Positions 1-11,106 are shown, numbered from the stretch's first letter. The stretch is 64,000 nt of DNA from Oligella ureolytica DSM 18253 (GCF_000373745.1 NZ_KB892280.1:1-64000), one strand, 5' to 3'. Notes: generated from the letters alone by a model not told the origin. Made by a program: numbers and translations.

Positions 1-1
1 A

Positions 2-439
2 CTAACGCACTTTTACGCTTGGCTGTCCAACGACGATTCTCTGACTTCATCTCTGTACTCATGGTCAAATTTTCTCCATAATATCAAATTAAGACCTGAG
101 CAGGTTTTTACTGGGTCATTACATTCTACTTCTAATTGCTATGGTTTTGTGGGAGGATTACCGGTGCAGTCCGGCACTCACATTGATCTGACTGGAAGCT
201 ACACGCCTGACATGCACGAAGCTGACGATACATTAATGGCCAAAGGTAGCATATTTGTAGATTACCGCGACACAACGATCCAATGCGTGGGTGATCTGAC
301 TCAACCGATTGCTAATGGAACCATCACAGCGGCAGATATACGCGGGGATCTTTATGATCTGGTTAATGGCTCTGCATAAGGACGAAGAAATTCTTCAGAC
401 ATCACCATTTTTAAAAATGGAGGTGGCGCACATAGCTAA
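2..439 (+). pseudogene. Decayed ornithine cyclodeaminase / mu-crystallin family remnant (3' part)
   Basis: From about position 164 the frame reads SGTHIDLTGSYTPDM, then EADD, then FVDYRD and later GDL, the C-terminal signature of the ornithine cyclodeaminase/ketimine reductase family. The frame stops at TAA 377-379, but the same frame then continues with RRNSSDITIFKNGGGAH up to a second stop at 437-439. That is the family's expected C-terminal motif (D-E-I-T-L-F-K-N-G-G-G-A-H), so the first stop is a nonsense mutation and the second truncates the tail. Upstream of 160 the frame stays open to the window edge, but I see no family motif in any of the three plus frames. Live members use NAD(P)H and act on ornithine or cyclic imines; this copy should be inactive. 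A GTG at 149 could start a short peptide, but I do not believe it is a gene. Confidence 0.7.
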
Positions 440-461
440 CAAGCAATAACCCAAATGCAAT

Positions 462-485
462 AAAACTCGCACGACGGCGAGTTTT
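462..485. terminator. Bidirectional hairpin between the cyclodeaminase remnant and purC
   Basis: A perfect 9-bp stem (AAAACTCGC / GCGAGTTTT) closes a 6-nt loop. The stem's own A and T runs give a short U tract in both directions, so it can end purC transcripts on the minus strand and read-through from the left on the plus strand. Confidence 0.6.
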
Positions 486-548
486 ATACTTATAGATTAA
501 CAAAGCTCAAATATCAATGACGACTGATACTCAATGACTTTATATGCT

Positions 549-1259
549 TTAGCCAATCAGCTTTTTATAGAATGCCTCGTGATCTAAGACCTCACCGTCT
601 TTGTCCATGACGCGCATCGCATCGGCTGACACTTCGTCTATAACTACGACTTGACCATCAACTAAACCAAGCTCGATTTTCATATCGATCAGGATAAGCT
701 CTTTATCCTTTAGGTCTTTCTCAACCAGCTGGCATACTCGTCGAGTGATATCCTTAGCCTGCTCAAGATGAGCTGAACTGACAAGATCTAGAGCAACAAT
801 CGTGTCATCGTTAATTAGTGGGTCACCGCGCTCATCATCTTTGATTGTAATTTCAACAAGGTGATCAAGTGAGCGCTCAGGATTTTCTATATAGCGCTGA
901 TAACGGCGCATAAAGCTGCCCCAAGGACGAGTACGACAAACAAACTCCAATCCACCCACTCCGTCGATATCCTTACCAAGAGGTTCAGCACGACGAACTT
1001 CCATCGTAGCAGCATCAAGATCTAAGGCCACAAGATGGGTAGGAATATTGGCTGCATGCAGGCGTTGGAAAAAATAATCCGTCATGGCAAGCGACTTACG
1101 ACCTTTGCCTTCAACCTGACCAATCACTGTATTAGCGCCCGGGTCGACAACACCGTCAGTACCTGTGACGTCGTCTTTAAATACAAGGAGTACATTACCG
1201 CTCGGCAAAGCGTATAAATCTTTAGTTTTACCTGAATAAATCTTTTGCTTAGAATTCAT
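549..1259 (-). CDS. purC: Phosphoribosylaminoimidazole-succinocarboxamide (SAICAR) synthase
   Basis: The 236-residue protein would catalyse the ATP-dependent joining of aspartate to CAIR in de novo purine synthesis. Family marks are the N-terminal GKTKDLY strand, the VCRTRPWGS segment near residue 107 and the signature LILIDMKIELG near residue 190. It is the short form of PurC, with FKDDVTGTDG and DPGANTV segments that I associate with PurC of anaerobic Firmicutes; the usual Burkholderiales enzyme is near 290 residues and begins with a GKVRD-type motif. That points to replacement by a transferred gene, which is inference. It lies 81 bp downstream of guaA with a hairpin between them. The ATG start has only a weak GAG upstream. 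Confidence 0.93.
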   Translation of the reverse strand: MNSKQKIYSGKTKDLYALPSGNVLLVFKDDVTGTDGVVDPGANTVIGQVEGKGRKSLAMTDYFFQRLHAANIPTHLVALDLDAATMEVRRAEPLGKDIDGVGGLEFVCRTRPWGSFMRRYQRYIENPERSLDHLVEITIKDDERGDPLINDDTIVALDLVSSAHLEQAKDITRRVCQLVEKDLKDKELILIDMKIELGLVDGQVVVIDEVSADAMRVMDKDGEVLDHEAFYKKLIG

Positions 1260-1300
1260 TTTTTAACTCGTTGAGAATGTCAACATCTTAATTCAAATAA

Positions 1301-1329
1301 GGACAGCGCACCGAATGAGCGCCCTGTCC
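1301..1329 (-). terminator. Hairpin between guaA and purC
   Basis: On the minus strand GGACAGGGCGC pairs with GCGCTGTCC, with a 2-nt bulge, followed by TTATTTG. It can end guaBA transcripts before purC, or act as a partial terminator. The U tract is short, so strength is uncertain. Confidence 0.45.
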
Positions 1330-1340
1330 CTCACTGCTTA

Positions 1341-2933
1341 CTATTCCCACTCAATGGTAGACGGTGGTTTACCCGAAATATCGTAAACAACACGGCTAAT
1401 ACCGGCGACTTCGGTGATGATGCGATTTGAGACATGAGCCAACAAGTCATAAGGCAAAGGTGCCCATCTTGCACTCATAAAGTCATTGGTCTGAACCGCA
1501 CGCAAAGAGACCACATATTCGTATACGCGAGCGCCTTCTTTAACACCGACCGACTTAACCGGCAAGAAGACGGCAAAAGCCTGCGCTGTTAGGTCATACC
1601 AGCTCTTACCGGTTTCTGCATCAATCGTATTACGCAACTCATCAATAAAAATTGCATCCGCACGGCGTAAAATATCAGCGTAATCCTGATTGACCGTCCC
1701 TAAGATTCGCACGCCCAGACCGGGGCCGGGGAATGGGTGTCGATACACCATCTTTTCGGGCAGACCAAGAGCCACGCCTAACTTACGCACTTCATCTTTG
1801 AATAAATCACGTAAAGGCTCCAAAAGTTGCATACTCAAGCTGTCAGGTAAACCGCCTACATTATGGTGCGATTTAACCGCCACGCCATTTTTATTGGCAG
1901 CGGATTCAATGACATCGGGGTAGATCGTGCCTTGGGCTAACCATTTTGCATTAGAAAGTTTGGCTGCTTCTTCTTGGAAAATCTCGATGAATTCACGGCC
2001 AATGATCTTACGCTTCTGCTCCGGATCGGTGACACCCTCAAGATGCCCCATAAACTGCTCCGTCGCATTAACATGGATGATATTAAGACCTAAATTCTCG
2101 TGCATCACATCCATCACCTGCTTAGCCTCAAAGAGGCGTAACAGGCCATGGTCAACAAAGACACAAGTCAATTGAGAGCCAATGGCACGGTGAATCAGCA
2201 CAGCGGCAACTGAAGAGTCTACACCACCGGATAAGGCAAGGATAACCTGGTCATCACCGACTTCCTCACGGATACGCTCAACCATTTCATCAGCATAATC
2301 CGCCATATTCCAATCACCGGCACAATCACAAATATCAAGCACAAAGCGACCTAATAGCGCTTTGCCCTGCTTCGTGTTGCTCACTTCAGGATGGAACTGG
2401 ACACCGTAAAAAAGACGAACCTCATCCGACATAGCGGCGATTTCACAATGCTTAGAAAAGCCAATTCTCATGAAACCGGCAGGTAACTCAGTCACCTGAG
2501 TACCATGATTCATACAGACATCTAATTGATTATGACCTTCAGCAGATTTGCTATCAGACAACGTTGCAAATAAAGGGCTATTACCCTTTACTGAAATATG
2601 CACCTGAGCAAATTCCTGATTACCGGAAATAGCAACCTCGCCACCTAAATGCTTAGCCATCGTATGCATGCCATAACCGATGCCCAATACCGGCACACCG
2701 GCTAAAAACACAAAAGGAGAAATCTCCATATCAGGCGCTTCGATATTGCTCTCGGCAGAACCTCCCGAGAGGATAATCCCCTTGACCCCCTTGTTTTTGA
2801 TTTGATCACGTAAAAAAGCTTCATCCACATCTGCTGGATAAACCTCACTAAATACGCCAACATCACGGACCCGACGGGCAATCATTTGGGTGACTTGTGA
2901 ACCGAAGTCGAGGATTAGGATCTTTTCATGCAT
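1341..2933 (-). CDS. guaA: GMP synthase with a glutaminase domain lacking its catalytic cysteine
   Basis: 530 residues in the GuaA order: class I glutamine amidotransferase (about 1-195), ATP pyrophosphatase (about 205-395; P-loop LSGGVDSS at 234-241, [21 protein letters not shown]) and dimerisation domain ending KPPSTIEWE. It converts XMP to GMP. The synthetase half looks fully conserved. In the amidotransferase half the nucleophile elbow GICYGMQ reads GIGYGMH, so residue 86, Cys in E. coli, is Gly (codon GGT at 2676-2678). His181 and Glu183 of the triad remain in FHPEV, but the conserved SHGD block reads NHGT (142-145) and the GGPES loop reads GGSAES. The enzyme should therefore use free ammonia, not glutamine. 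It sits 35 bp downstream of guaB, as in the classic guaBA operon. Confidence 0.95.
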   Translation of the reverse strand: MHEKILILDFGSQVTQMIARRVRDVGVFSEVYPADVDEAFLRDQIKNKGVKGIILSGGSAESNIEAPDMEISPFVFLAGVPVLGIGYGMHTMAKHLGGEVAISGNQEFAQVHISVKGNSPLFATLSDSKSAEGHNQLDVCMNHGTQVTELPAGFMRIGFSKHCEIAAMSDEVRLFYGVQFHPEVSNTKQGKALLGRFVLDICDCAGDWNMADYADEMVERIREEVGDDQVILALSGGVDSSVAAVLIHRAIGSQLTCVFVDHGLLRLFEAKQVMDVMHENLGLNIIHVNATEQFMGHLEGVTDPEQKRKIIGREFIEIFQEEAAKLSNAKWLAQGTIYPDVIESAANKNGVAVKSHHNVGGLPDSLSMQLLEPLRDLFKDEVRKLGVALGLPEKMVYRHPFPGPGLGVRILGTVNQDYADILRRADAIFIDELRNTIDAETGKSWYDLTAQAFAVFLPVKSVGVKEGARVYEYVVSLRAVQTNDFMSARWAPLPYDLLAHVSNRIITEVAGISRVVYDISGKPPSTIEWE

Positions 2934-2968
2934 AATGATTTACAACTCTAAAAGAACGGGATTAGTGA

Positions 2969-4459
<1,491 letters not shown>

Positions 4460-4486
4460 CTACTTTCCACACATGAAATATAACAA

Positions 4487-4525
4487 AAAGCCAAATCCCG
4501 ACAATTTATGTCAAGGTTTGGCTTT
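4487..4525 (-). terminator. Rho-independent terminator of purL
   Basis: AAAGCCAAA pairs with TTTGGCTTT around a 21-nt loop. On the minus strand it is followed by a T-rich run (TTTTTGTTATATT), so it ends purL transcription before guaB. Confidence 0.75.
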
Positions 4526-4581
4526 CTTTGTAAAGCCGCCGTATACGACAGCTTTTATTAAGTAATGATTAGTGTAAAAAC

Positions 4582-7500
4582 TTAATCAATAAATACCCTA
4601 GCGTTCATAAACATACGCATCCAAGGCGTTTGATCGCCACCACTGTCTTTGGATCCCCAAGACTCAGGAGCCCAAGACATCATAGCTCGACGGACTGTGC
4701 GCTCAGGATGTGGCATCATGGCAGTAAAGCGACCATCGGCTGTGGTAACAGCAGCGATACCATTAATACTGCCGCTCGGATTAAACGGATAAGCTTCGGT
4801 AATCACACCGCTATTGCTGGCATAACGCATGGCAGAAATGACATTATCCAAATCTCCATGGAGAGAGAAATTAGCAAAACCCGCACCGTGCGATACTACG
4901 ATAGGTGCCCGAGTGCCGGCCATTCCCTTAAAGAAGATAGAATTTGAATCACTCACCTCTACCATCAATAAACGAGCCTCATGACGTGCTGATTTATTTT
5001 TAGTAAAACGTGGCCAATTCTCTGTTCCCGGGATAATATCACTTAAGCTTGTCATCATCTGACAACCGTTTGATACCCCAAGTGCAAACACATCATCACG
5101 CGCAAAGAACTTACTGAACTGATCGAATAGCTTCGGATTATGGCGAATTGTTTTTGCCCAACCCTCACCCGGACCAAGCACATCGCCGTAGGTAAAGCCA
5201 CCGGAAGCAACTAAGCCTTGTACATCATCTAAATCAATACGTTCCTCTAAGATATCGGTCATATGCACATCATGCACAGCGAAACCGGCCTTATTAAGTG
5301 CCCAAGCCATTTCCACTTGACTGTTTAATCCCTGCTCACGAATCAGAGCAACGGCCGGACGGCCTTTATTGAAATAAGGAGCGGCAATATCCTCTTGAGG
5401 GTCAAAATCCACCTTGGCATTCAGGCCCGGATTAGCATCCTGAGTATCGCTCCAACGCTCAAACTCAGCTTTGGCAGTAATTGGATTCTCACGCAGCTTG
5501 GCAATTTCATAGCCCACTTCGCTCCAAGCAGCACCTAACTCAGCACGTGGGTACTCTAAAACAACAGCGCCGTCACGGAATACTTCAATCGTGTCTTTGT
5601 CATTTAACGTACCAATAGCATGGCTACATAACGATAAGCCGACCTCACGCAACAACTGTAAAACAGCATCACGATCCTCTGCACGAACTTGAATGACCGC
5701 ACCCAACTCTTCATTAAATAAAGCCTTGATTGTGCTCTCATCGCGCTGAACTTGAACTTGCTCCGGACGAATTTTATAGTCACCCCAGTCCTGTACAGCG
5801 CCATCAAAAGTCAGCATATCCACATTAATCGATACGCCTGTATGACCGGCAAAAGCCATTTCAGAAACGGTCGCAAATAATCCGCCATCAGAACGGTCAT
5901 GGTAGGCCAAAATAGTACCTTCATCCGCTAAGCTGCGAATCACAGCAAAGAAGGTGCGAAGCTTTTCAGCATCCTCAATATCAGGCACCTGATCACCAAA
6001 CTGACCTAGAGTATGAGTTAGGACTGAACCGCCTAAACGCTGCTTACCCTCACCCAAATCAATCAAAATCAACGCTGTTGGACCTTGATCAGTGACAAGC
6101 TGTGGTGTTAGGGTCTTGCGTACGTCCTCAACCTGCGAGAAAGCAGTCACAACTAATGAGACAGGAGCGGTCACCTCTTTTTCTACTGCACCATCCGGTC
6201 CATTTTCAGTCCACGCAGTACGCATGGACATGGAATCCTTACCTACCGGAATAGAAATATCTAAGGCCTGGCAGAACTCACTGGCTGCTTGCACCGCTTT
6301 GTAAAGCGCAGCATCTTGGCCCGGTGTACCGCAAGCCGCCATCCAGTTAGCGGACAGCTTAATACCATCTAAATGCTTAATATCAGCGGCAACAATATTT
6401 GTAATTGACTCAGCAATTGCCATGCGGCTGGCCGCTGCACTGTCCAAAATAGCCAAAGGTGAACGCTCACCCATTGACATGGCTTCACCGTGGAAATGCT
6501 CAAAATCAGCCAAGGTGACAGCACAATCCGCAACCGGTACTTGCCATGGTCCAACGAGTTGATCTCTCGCTGTTAGGCCGCCCACATTACGATCGCCTAC
6601 GGTAATTAAGAAGGACTTACTAGCCACTGTAGGATGACGCATAACAGAAAGACCTAAGGCCTTGAGATCTTGGCCGACTACATCAACCGGTTCCACCTCA
6701 ACGGCTTCACTTTGGACATCGCGGTGCATCTTAGGTGTTTTACCTAAAATGACATCAATAGGCACATCAACAGGACGCAGTGCACTTGCTGCCTGCTCAC
6801 TCGTTGCGCCCTCTTCGCCCGGCAAACCCTCGCCCTCAACCACGCGTAACACGCGCTCTTCTGTCGCCACGCCAACCACCGTATAAGGGCAGCGCTCACG
6901 ACGGGCAATATCATCAAACAGTGCTAGACTCTCAGGCTCAATGGCCAACACATAGCGCTCTTGAGACTCATTACTCCAAATCTCTGCCGCAGACATACCC
7001 CTGTCTTCGATGTGTACGCGCTCGAGATCAAAAATCGCTCCACGCTTGGCATCATTAACCAACTCCGGGAACGCATTAGAGAGACCGCCTGCACCCACAT
7101 CATGAATCGCAATGATCGGGTTGTTTTCAAACATTTGCCAGCAGGTATTAATTACTTCTTGGGCTCGGCGCTCAATTTCCGGGTTACCACGCTGCACTGA
7201 ATCAAAATCCAATGCCTCAGTGTTGGTACCGGCAGACAAACTGGACGCAGCACCGCCGCCCATACCGATGAGCATACCCGGACCACCTAATTGAATTAAT
7301 AGCGCACCAGCGGGAATTTCTTTTTTGAGACACAACTCCGCATCAATATTACCCAAACCACCGGCAATCATAATCGGCTTTTGGTAACCCCAGCGGCGAC
7401 CACCGACTGTCTGCTCATAGGTACGGAGGTAACCTAAAATATTGGCACGACCAAACTCATTATTAAACTCGGCTCCGCCTTGAGGTCCTTGAATCATAAT

Positions 7501-8640
7501 ATCCAAAGCAGAGGCAATGCCGCCGGGCTTGCCGTGAGAGTCCTGCTCCCACGATTCCTTGAGATTGTCCAACTGAAGATTGGCAACGGTATAACCTGTC
7601 AAGCCGGCTTTGGGATTGGCACCACGGCCTGTCGCGCCCTCGTCACGGATTTCACCACCGGCGCCAGTAGAGGCTCCTGGGAAAGGCGCCACTGCCGTTG
7701 GGTGGTTGTGCGTTTCAACCTTCATTAGAGTATGAGTCAAACGCTTTTTGCTTTGATAAACAAAACTGCCATCAGCACGCTTTGGCGCAAAGAAACGAGT
7801 CGACTCGGCACCTTCCATAATGGCGGCGTTATCTGAATAAGCGACTACCGTACCGCGGGGGTTATGTTTGTGCGTATCACGCACCATACCGAATAAGGTT
7901 TTGTCTTTAGCCTCACCATCGACAGTCCATGCAGCATTAAAGATTTTATGACGGCAATGCTCACTATTAGCCTGCGCAAACATCGTCAGCTCAACATCGG
8001 TTGGGTTGCGCTGCAATTTGACAAACGCATCAACTAAATACTCAACCTCATCGTCAGATAACGCCAAGCTCCACTCCACGTTAGCCTTTTCTAAGGCACT
8101 AGCCCCTTCTTCTAAAATGGCGACAGTACGCAAAGGCTTTGGCTCTAAATCCACGAACAATGCCTGTGGATTGAACTCATCACCCACCACGACGGTTTGA
8201 CTCATACGATCGTGAACTAGCTTGATAAACTTCTGTAAATGCTCATCCTTGAGACCGCTCCCCGACCAGAAACTCTTCTCCGGTGTCAGCGCCATATAGA
8301 TGCCGCGCTCGATACGACTAATACCCTCTACGCCGCAATTACGAGCAAGGTCTGTCGCTTTTGATGCCCAAGGAGAAATAGTACCTAAGCGCGGCAAAAT
8401 GCGTAATTCCACATCATGCCTTGCAATCTGTATGTCTTTTAATTTGACATCACGTGTCAAGAACTCTGTCACAGCTGCTCGCTGCTGATCTGATAATGGT
8501 TCTTCGCTATACACGTAATACTCAAAACGCGTAAAAATCTTATCAATTGCTAAGTCTAAGGATTTAACTTGCTCTTTAAGACGAGCTTTAGTCGATTCTG
8601 GCAGTGCTATCGCACCTGGGACAATCATATATGATGACAC
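4582..8640 (-). CDS. purL: Phosphoribosylformylglycinamidine synthase (FGAM synthase), glutaminase nucleophile Cys replaced by Ser
   Basis: 1352 residues, the large single-chain PurL of proteobacteria: N-terminal domain, two AIRS-like synthase lobes (HNHPTAVAPFPGASTGAGGE near residue 310) and a C-terminal class I glutamine amidotransferase from about residue 1095. It converts FGAR to FGAM. The synthase half looks normal. In the glutaminase the elbow, normally GVCNGCQ, reads GVSNGCQ: the nucleophile is Ser1190 (codon TCA at 5071-5073), which needs two base changes from any Cys codon. The neighbouring SHGEG block reads SHGAG. His and Glu of the triad remain in MMPHPER. The track-independent start choice is open: GTG at 8640 has TAGGT 8 nt upstream, while ATG at 8628 has none. 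Confidence 0.95.
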   Translation of the reverse strand: MSSYMIVPGAIALPESTKARLKEQVKSLDLAIDKIFTRFEYYVYSEEPLSDQQRAAVTEFLTRDVKLKDIQIARHDVELRILPRLGTISPWASKATDLARNCGVEGISRIERGIYMALTPEKSFWSGSGLKDEHLQKFIKLVHDRMSQTVVVGDEFNPQALFVDLEPKPLRTVAILEEGASALEKANVEWSLALSDDEVEYLVDAFVKLQRNPTDVELTMFAQANSEHCRHKIFNAAWTVDGEAKDKTLFGMVRDTHKHNPRGTVVAYSDNAAIMEGAESTRFFAPKRADGSFVYQSKKRLTHTLMKVETHNHPTAVAPFPGASTGAGGEIRDEGATGRGANPKAGLTGYTVANLQLDNLKESWEQDSHGKPGGIASALDIMIQGPQGGAEFNNEFGRANILGYLRTYEQTVGGRRWGYQKPIMIAGGLGNIDAELCLKKEIPAGALLIQLGGPGMLIGMGGGAASSLSAGTNTEALDFDSVQRGNPEIERRAQEVINTCWQMFENNPIIAIHDVGAGGLSNAFPELVNDAKRGAIFDLERVHIEDRGMSAAEIWSNESQERYVLAIEPESLALFDDIARRERCPYTVVGVATEERVLRVVEGEGLPGEEGATSEQAASALRPVDVPIDVILGKTPKMHRDVQSEAVEVEPVDVVGQDLKALGLSVMRHPTVASKSFLITVGDRNVGGLTARDQLVGPWQVPVADCAVTLADFEHFHGEAMSMGERSPLAILDSAAASRMAIAESITNIVAADIKHLDGIKLSANWMAACGTPGQDAALYKAVQAASEFCQALDISIPVGKDSMSMRTAWTENGPDGAVEKEVTAPVSLVVTAFSQVEDVRKTLTPQLVTDQGPTALILIDLGEGKQRLGGSVLTHTLGQFGDQVPDIEDAEKLRTFFAVIRSLADEGTILAYHDRSDGGLFATVSEMAFAGHTGVSINVDMLTFDGAVQDWGDYKIRPEQVQVQRDESTIKALFNEELGAVIQVRAEDRDAVLQLLREVGLSLCSHAIGTLNDKDTIEVFRDGAVVLEYPRAELGAAWSEVGYEIAKLRENPITAKAEFERWSDTQDANPGLNAKVDFDPQEDIAAPYFNKGRPAVALIREQGLNSQVEMAWALNKAGFAVHDVHMTDILEERIDLDDVQGLVASGGFTYGDVLGPGEGWAKTIRHNPKLFDQFSKFFARDDVFALGVSNGCQMMTSLSDIIPGTENWPRFTKNKSARHEARLLMVEVSDSNSIFFKGMAGTRAPIVVSHGAGFANFSLHGDLDNVISAMRYASNSGVITEAYPFNPSGSINGIAAVTTADGRFTAMMPHPERTVRRAMMSWAPESWGSKDSGGDQTPWMRMFMNARVFID

Positions 8641-9011
8641 GTGATTTACCTAATACAAGGATAATTAAAATAAAAGAAAGCTTCTTTAAAAAAGATCAGA
8701 CTCTATTAAGGAGCTTTATTACAAACAACAGCTGTATTTTAGCCTTTTTTCGGCTTTTACTCTACGTTTCTTTTTCTAGTCTTTATTTTGTAAATGATTG
8801 TTAATTGAAAAGCGTTATCGATTAGGCTTTTAAACAACAAAAGCGACAATCTCAAAAATTACGCTTACATATCAACTACTTAAGCAATTTAAACTTGACC
8901 TACAAACACTCTTAAGAGTTTGCCCTAAGCCATTAATAAATAAAGACATTTAGTAACTCTATATGTATAATAGCTTGAGCCTATATCACAACACACTTTA
9001 ATAAATATATT
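8641..9011. other. 371-bp divergent intergenic region, purL / pbpG
   Basis: AT-rich stretch without a coding frame I believe in and without a recognisable RNA gene. It must hold the promoters of purL (leftward) and pbpG (rightward). I see an extended -10 for pbpG near 8964 and no clear PurR-type operator. Confidence 0.6.
8964..8971 (+). promoter_or_regulatory. Extended -10 element for pbpG
   Basis: TGTATAAT matches an extended -10 perfectly and lies 41 bp ahead of the pbpG start. The -35 region is poor, as expected for extended -10 promoters. Confidence 0.5.
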
Positions 9012-9908
9012 ATGTTGACTTTGCACAAATCCTCTTTTAAGCAGCTCGGCGCGGTGATGCTTGCGCTTTGCTGCGGCTTTGCGAGCTCCGCAGCTCATGC
9101 ACAGCACGCGACCGGCATCAATACAGCACCGATCATTGGCCAAGTAGACAATGGCGGAGCGATTCTTAGCTCGGAAATAGCGTTGGTCGTGAGCCTGGAT
9201 GATAATCAGGTAGTTTACTCAAAAAATGCGGATGTCATCCGTCCCATTGCGTCAATCAGTAAACTCTTATCGGCTTTGGTCATTACCCGCTCGGGATTGC
9301 CGCTAGACGAGAAAATCACCATTTCCTCAGATGACATCGATCGCGTCAAAAAATCCAGCTCTCGTTTGAGTGTTGGCACCACGCTAACCCGTCGTGAGAT
9401 GCTTTTATTATCTTTAATGTCATCTGAAAACCGTGCTGCTCACGCCCTAGGCCGTACCTATCCGGGTGGCATGACTGCCTTTGTCAATGAGATGAATGCT
9501 ACCGCACGCCAACTTGGTATGACGCGCAGTCGCTTTGTCGAACCAACCGGCTTATCGCCAATGAATGTGTCTACCCCAAGAGATCTGGTCCGCCTGCTTC
9601 AAGCAGTTGAAAAAGACAGCACGATCAAACGCTTTTCTACAAGTGATGATTACAGTGTGATCACCAGCAACGGTCGGACAGAAAAATACCGCAATACTAA
9701 CCGCTTAATTCGCAATCAAGACTGGGATATCAGTATTTCTAAAACCGGTTATATTCGTGAATCAGGTCAAAACCTAGTGATGTACACAGAAATCGACAAA
9801 CGCCCAATGGCCGTTGTTTTGCTCAATGCAGATAATCGACTCAATCGTTTTGCTGACGCTGTCCGCATCCGCCATTTAGTACAAAACGACTATCCAAGCT
9901 TATTCTAA
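9012..9908 (+). CDS. pbpG: D-alanyl-D-alanine endopeptidase (PBP7-like serine peptidase)
   Basis: 298 residues with an N-terminal signal peptide (hydrophobic core about 12-25, cleavage expected after AHA at residue 30), so periplasmic. The three penicillin-binding motifs are present: SISK at 81-84 with the acylating Ser, SEN at 138-140 and KTG at 244-246. This is family S11, PbpG type, which cuts D-Ala-DAP cross-links in peptidoglycan. Length and the lack of a C-terminal membrane anchor fit PBP7 better than PBP5/6. It stands alone, divergent from purL, with its own promoter and terminator. Confidence 0.9.
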   Translation: MLTLHKSSFKQLGAVMLALCCGFASSAAHAQHATGINTAPIIGQVDNGGAILSSEIALVVSLDDNQVVYSKNADVIRPIASISKLLSALVITRSGLPLDEKITISSDDIDRVKKSSSRLSVGTTLTRREMLLLSLMSSENRAAHALGRTYPGGMTAFVNEMNATARQLGMTRSRFVEPTGLSPMNVSTPRDLVRLLQAVEKDSTIKRFSTSDDYSVITSNGRTEKYRNTNRLIRNQDWDISISKTGYIRESGQNLVMYTEIDKRPMAVVLLNADNRLNRFADAVRIRHLVQNDYPSLF

Positions 9909-9940
9909 TCGACACCGATTAGATTGCTTCACAAAACACG

Positions 9941-9977
9941 CAAGGCCTGCAGACAATTAAACTGCAGGCCTTGTTTT
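9941..9977 (+). terminator. Rho-independent terminator of pbpG
   Basis: A perfect 12-bp stem CAAGGCCTGCAG / CTGCAGGCCTTG with a 9-nt loop is followed by TTTT on the plus strand. Confidence 0.8.
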
Positions 9978-10011
9978 ATGGGTCGTGCTTAAGAGTCATG
10001 CTTAAGATTAG

Positions 10012-11106
10012 TTAAGGCTTAATAGCGATCTTTAGCACTCCATCCTCTTGATTCATAAACATATCATAAGCAGCCACAATATCATCCAATGATCGTGTAT
10101 GAGTTACTAATGACTCTAAATCCACGGCACCTGACTCAATCACATTAAGAAGACGACGCATACGCTCCTTGCCGCCCGGGCATAGCGCAGTTTTGATCGT
10201 ATGATCACCTAAACCGGAAGCAAAGACATTGATCGGAATAACCACATCCTCAGAATAAACACCCAAGCTGGATAAGGTACCACCCGGTTTCAACACACGC
10301 AGAGCCTGCTCCCAAGTCGACTGCAAGCCTAAACACTCAATGCTGGAATCGACACCGCGCCCCTTGGTGAGCTTCATTATTTCATCAACCACATCCACTT
10401 CTTTGAAGTTGAGTGTCACGTGAGCTCCCATCTTTTTAGACACGGCTAAGCGCTCGTTATTACCATCAATCGCAATAATTAAGCTGGCACCACGCAAGCG
10501 CGCACCCGCTGTTGCGCATAAACCTATAGGACCTTGTGCAAAAACCGCCACCATATCACCAATCTTAATATTGGCATTTTCTGCACCAACAAAACCGGTG
10601 GACATAATATCCGGGCACATCAGTACCTGCTCATCGGTCAAATTATCAGGAACCGGCGCTAAATTAGCCTCGGCATCAGGTACTAAAACATACTCTGCTT
10701 GCGTACCATCAATCCAATTACCAAAACGCCAACCGGCTGTTGCCTTGTAACCATGGCAAGAACACGTACCGTCATCCTTGATCCAAGCACCATCCTGAGA
10801 AGGAAAACCGTCTTGGCACGGGTAAGAAATAAAGCTTGGACAAATTGCACCGGCAATCACTCGCTGCCCTTCTTGATAGCCACGTACATTACTGCCTAAC
10901 TTCTCAATGATACCCACCGGCTCGTGCCCGATAGTCAAGCCCTTTTCTACCGGGTACTCACCCTTTAGGATATGGATATCAGTACCACAAATAGTTGTTG
11001 TTGTAATACGAATCAAGGCGTCATTAGGCCCCACATCAGGGATAGGCTTATCAACTAACTCAATACGACCTGGTTCAATAAATACTGCTGCTTTCATCAT
11101 TGCCAT
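10012..11106 (-). CDS. Zinc-dependent alcohol dehydrogenase (secondary-alcohol/isopropanol type)
   Basis: 364-residue medium-chain dehydrogenase. Catalytic-zinc ligands are visible in CGTD (Cys40) and GHEP (His), and the Asp in CPDIMSTGF fits the third ligand of the Thermoanaerobacter/Clostridium secondary-alcohol dehydrogenases, as do the AGWRFGNW and CPGGKERM segments. A Rossmann fold follows with AQGPIGLCATAGARLRGA. The substrate cannot be read from sequence. The start ATG has GGAG 8 nt upstream. No partner gene lies next to it, so it is probably monocistronic. Confidence 0.85.
   Translation of the reverse strand: MAMMKAAVFIEPGRIELVDKPIPDVGPNDALIRITTTTICGTDIHILKGEYPVEKGLTIGHEPVGIIEKLGSNVRGYQEGQRVIAGAICPSFISYPCQDGFPSQDGAWIKDDGTCSCHGYKATAGWRFGNWIDGTQAEYVLVPDAEANLAPVPDNLTDEQVLMCPDIMSTGFVGAENANIKIGDMVAVFAQGPIGLCATAGARLRGASLIIAIDGNNERLAVSKKMGAHVTLNFKEVDVVDEIMKLTKGRGVDSSIECLGLQSTWEQALRVLKPGGTLSSLGVYSEDVVIPINVFASGLGDHTIKTALCPGGKERMRRLLNVIESGAVDLESLVTHTRSLDDIVAAYDMFMNQEDGVLKIAIKP

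Noticed and set aside
405-420. 16-bp palindrome CCATTTTTAAAAATGG as an operator
   Set aside because: It falls in the codons for TIFKNG of the decayed cyclodeaminase, so coding origin explains it.
6780-7058. Plus-strand frames inside purL and guaA
   Set aside because: They mirror conserved minus-strand coding sequence and show no domain or ribosome binding site.
8741-8770. Short AGCC/GGCT hairpin with T run as a terminator in the purL-pbpG gap
   Set aside because: No gene ends nearby on the plus strand and the stem is only 4 bp.
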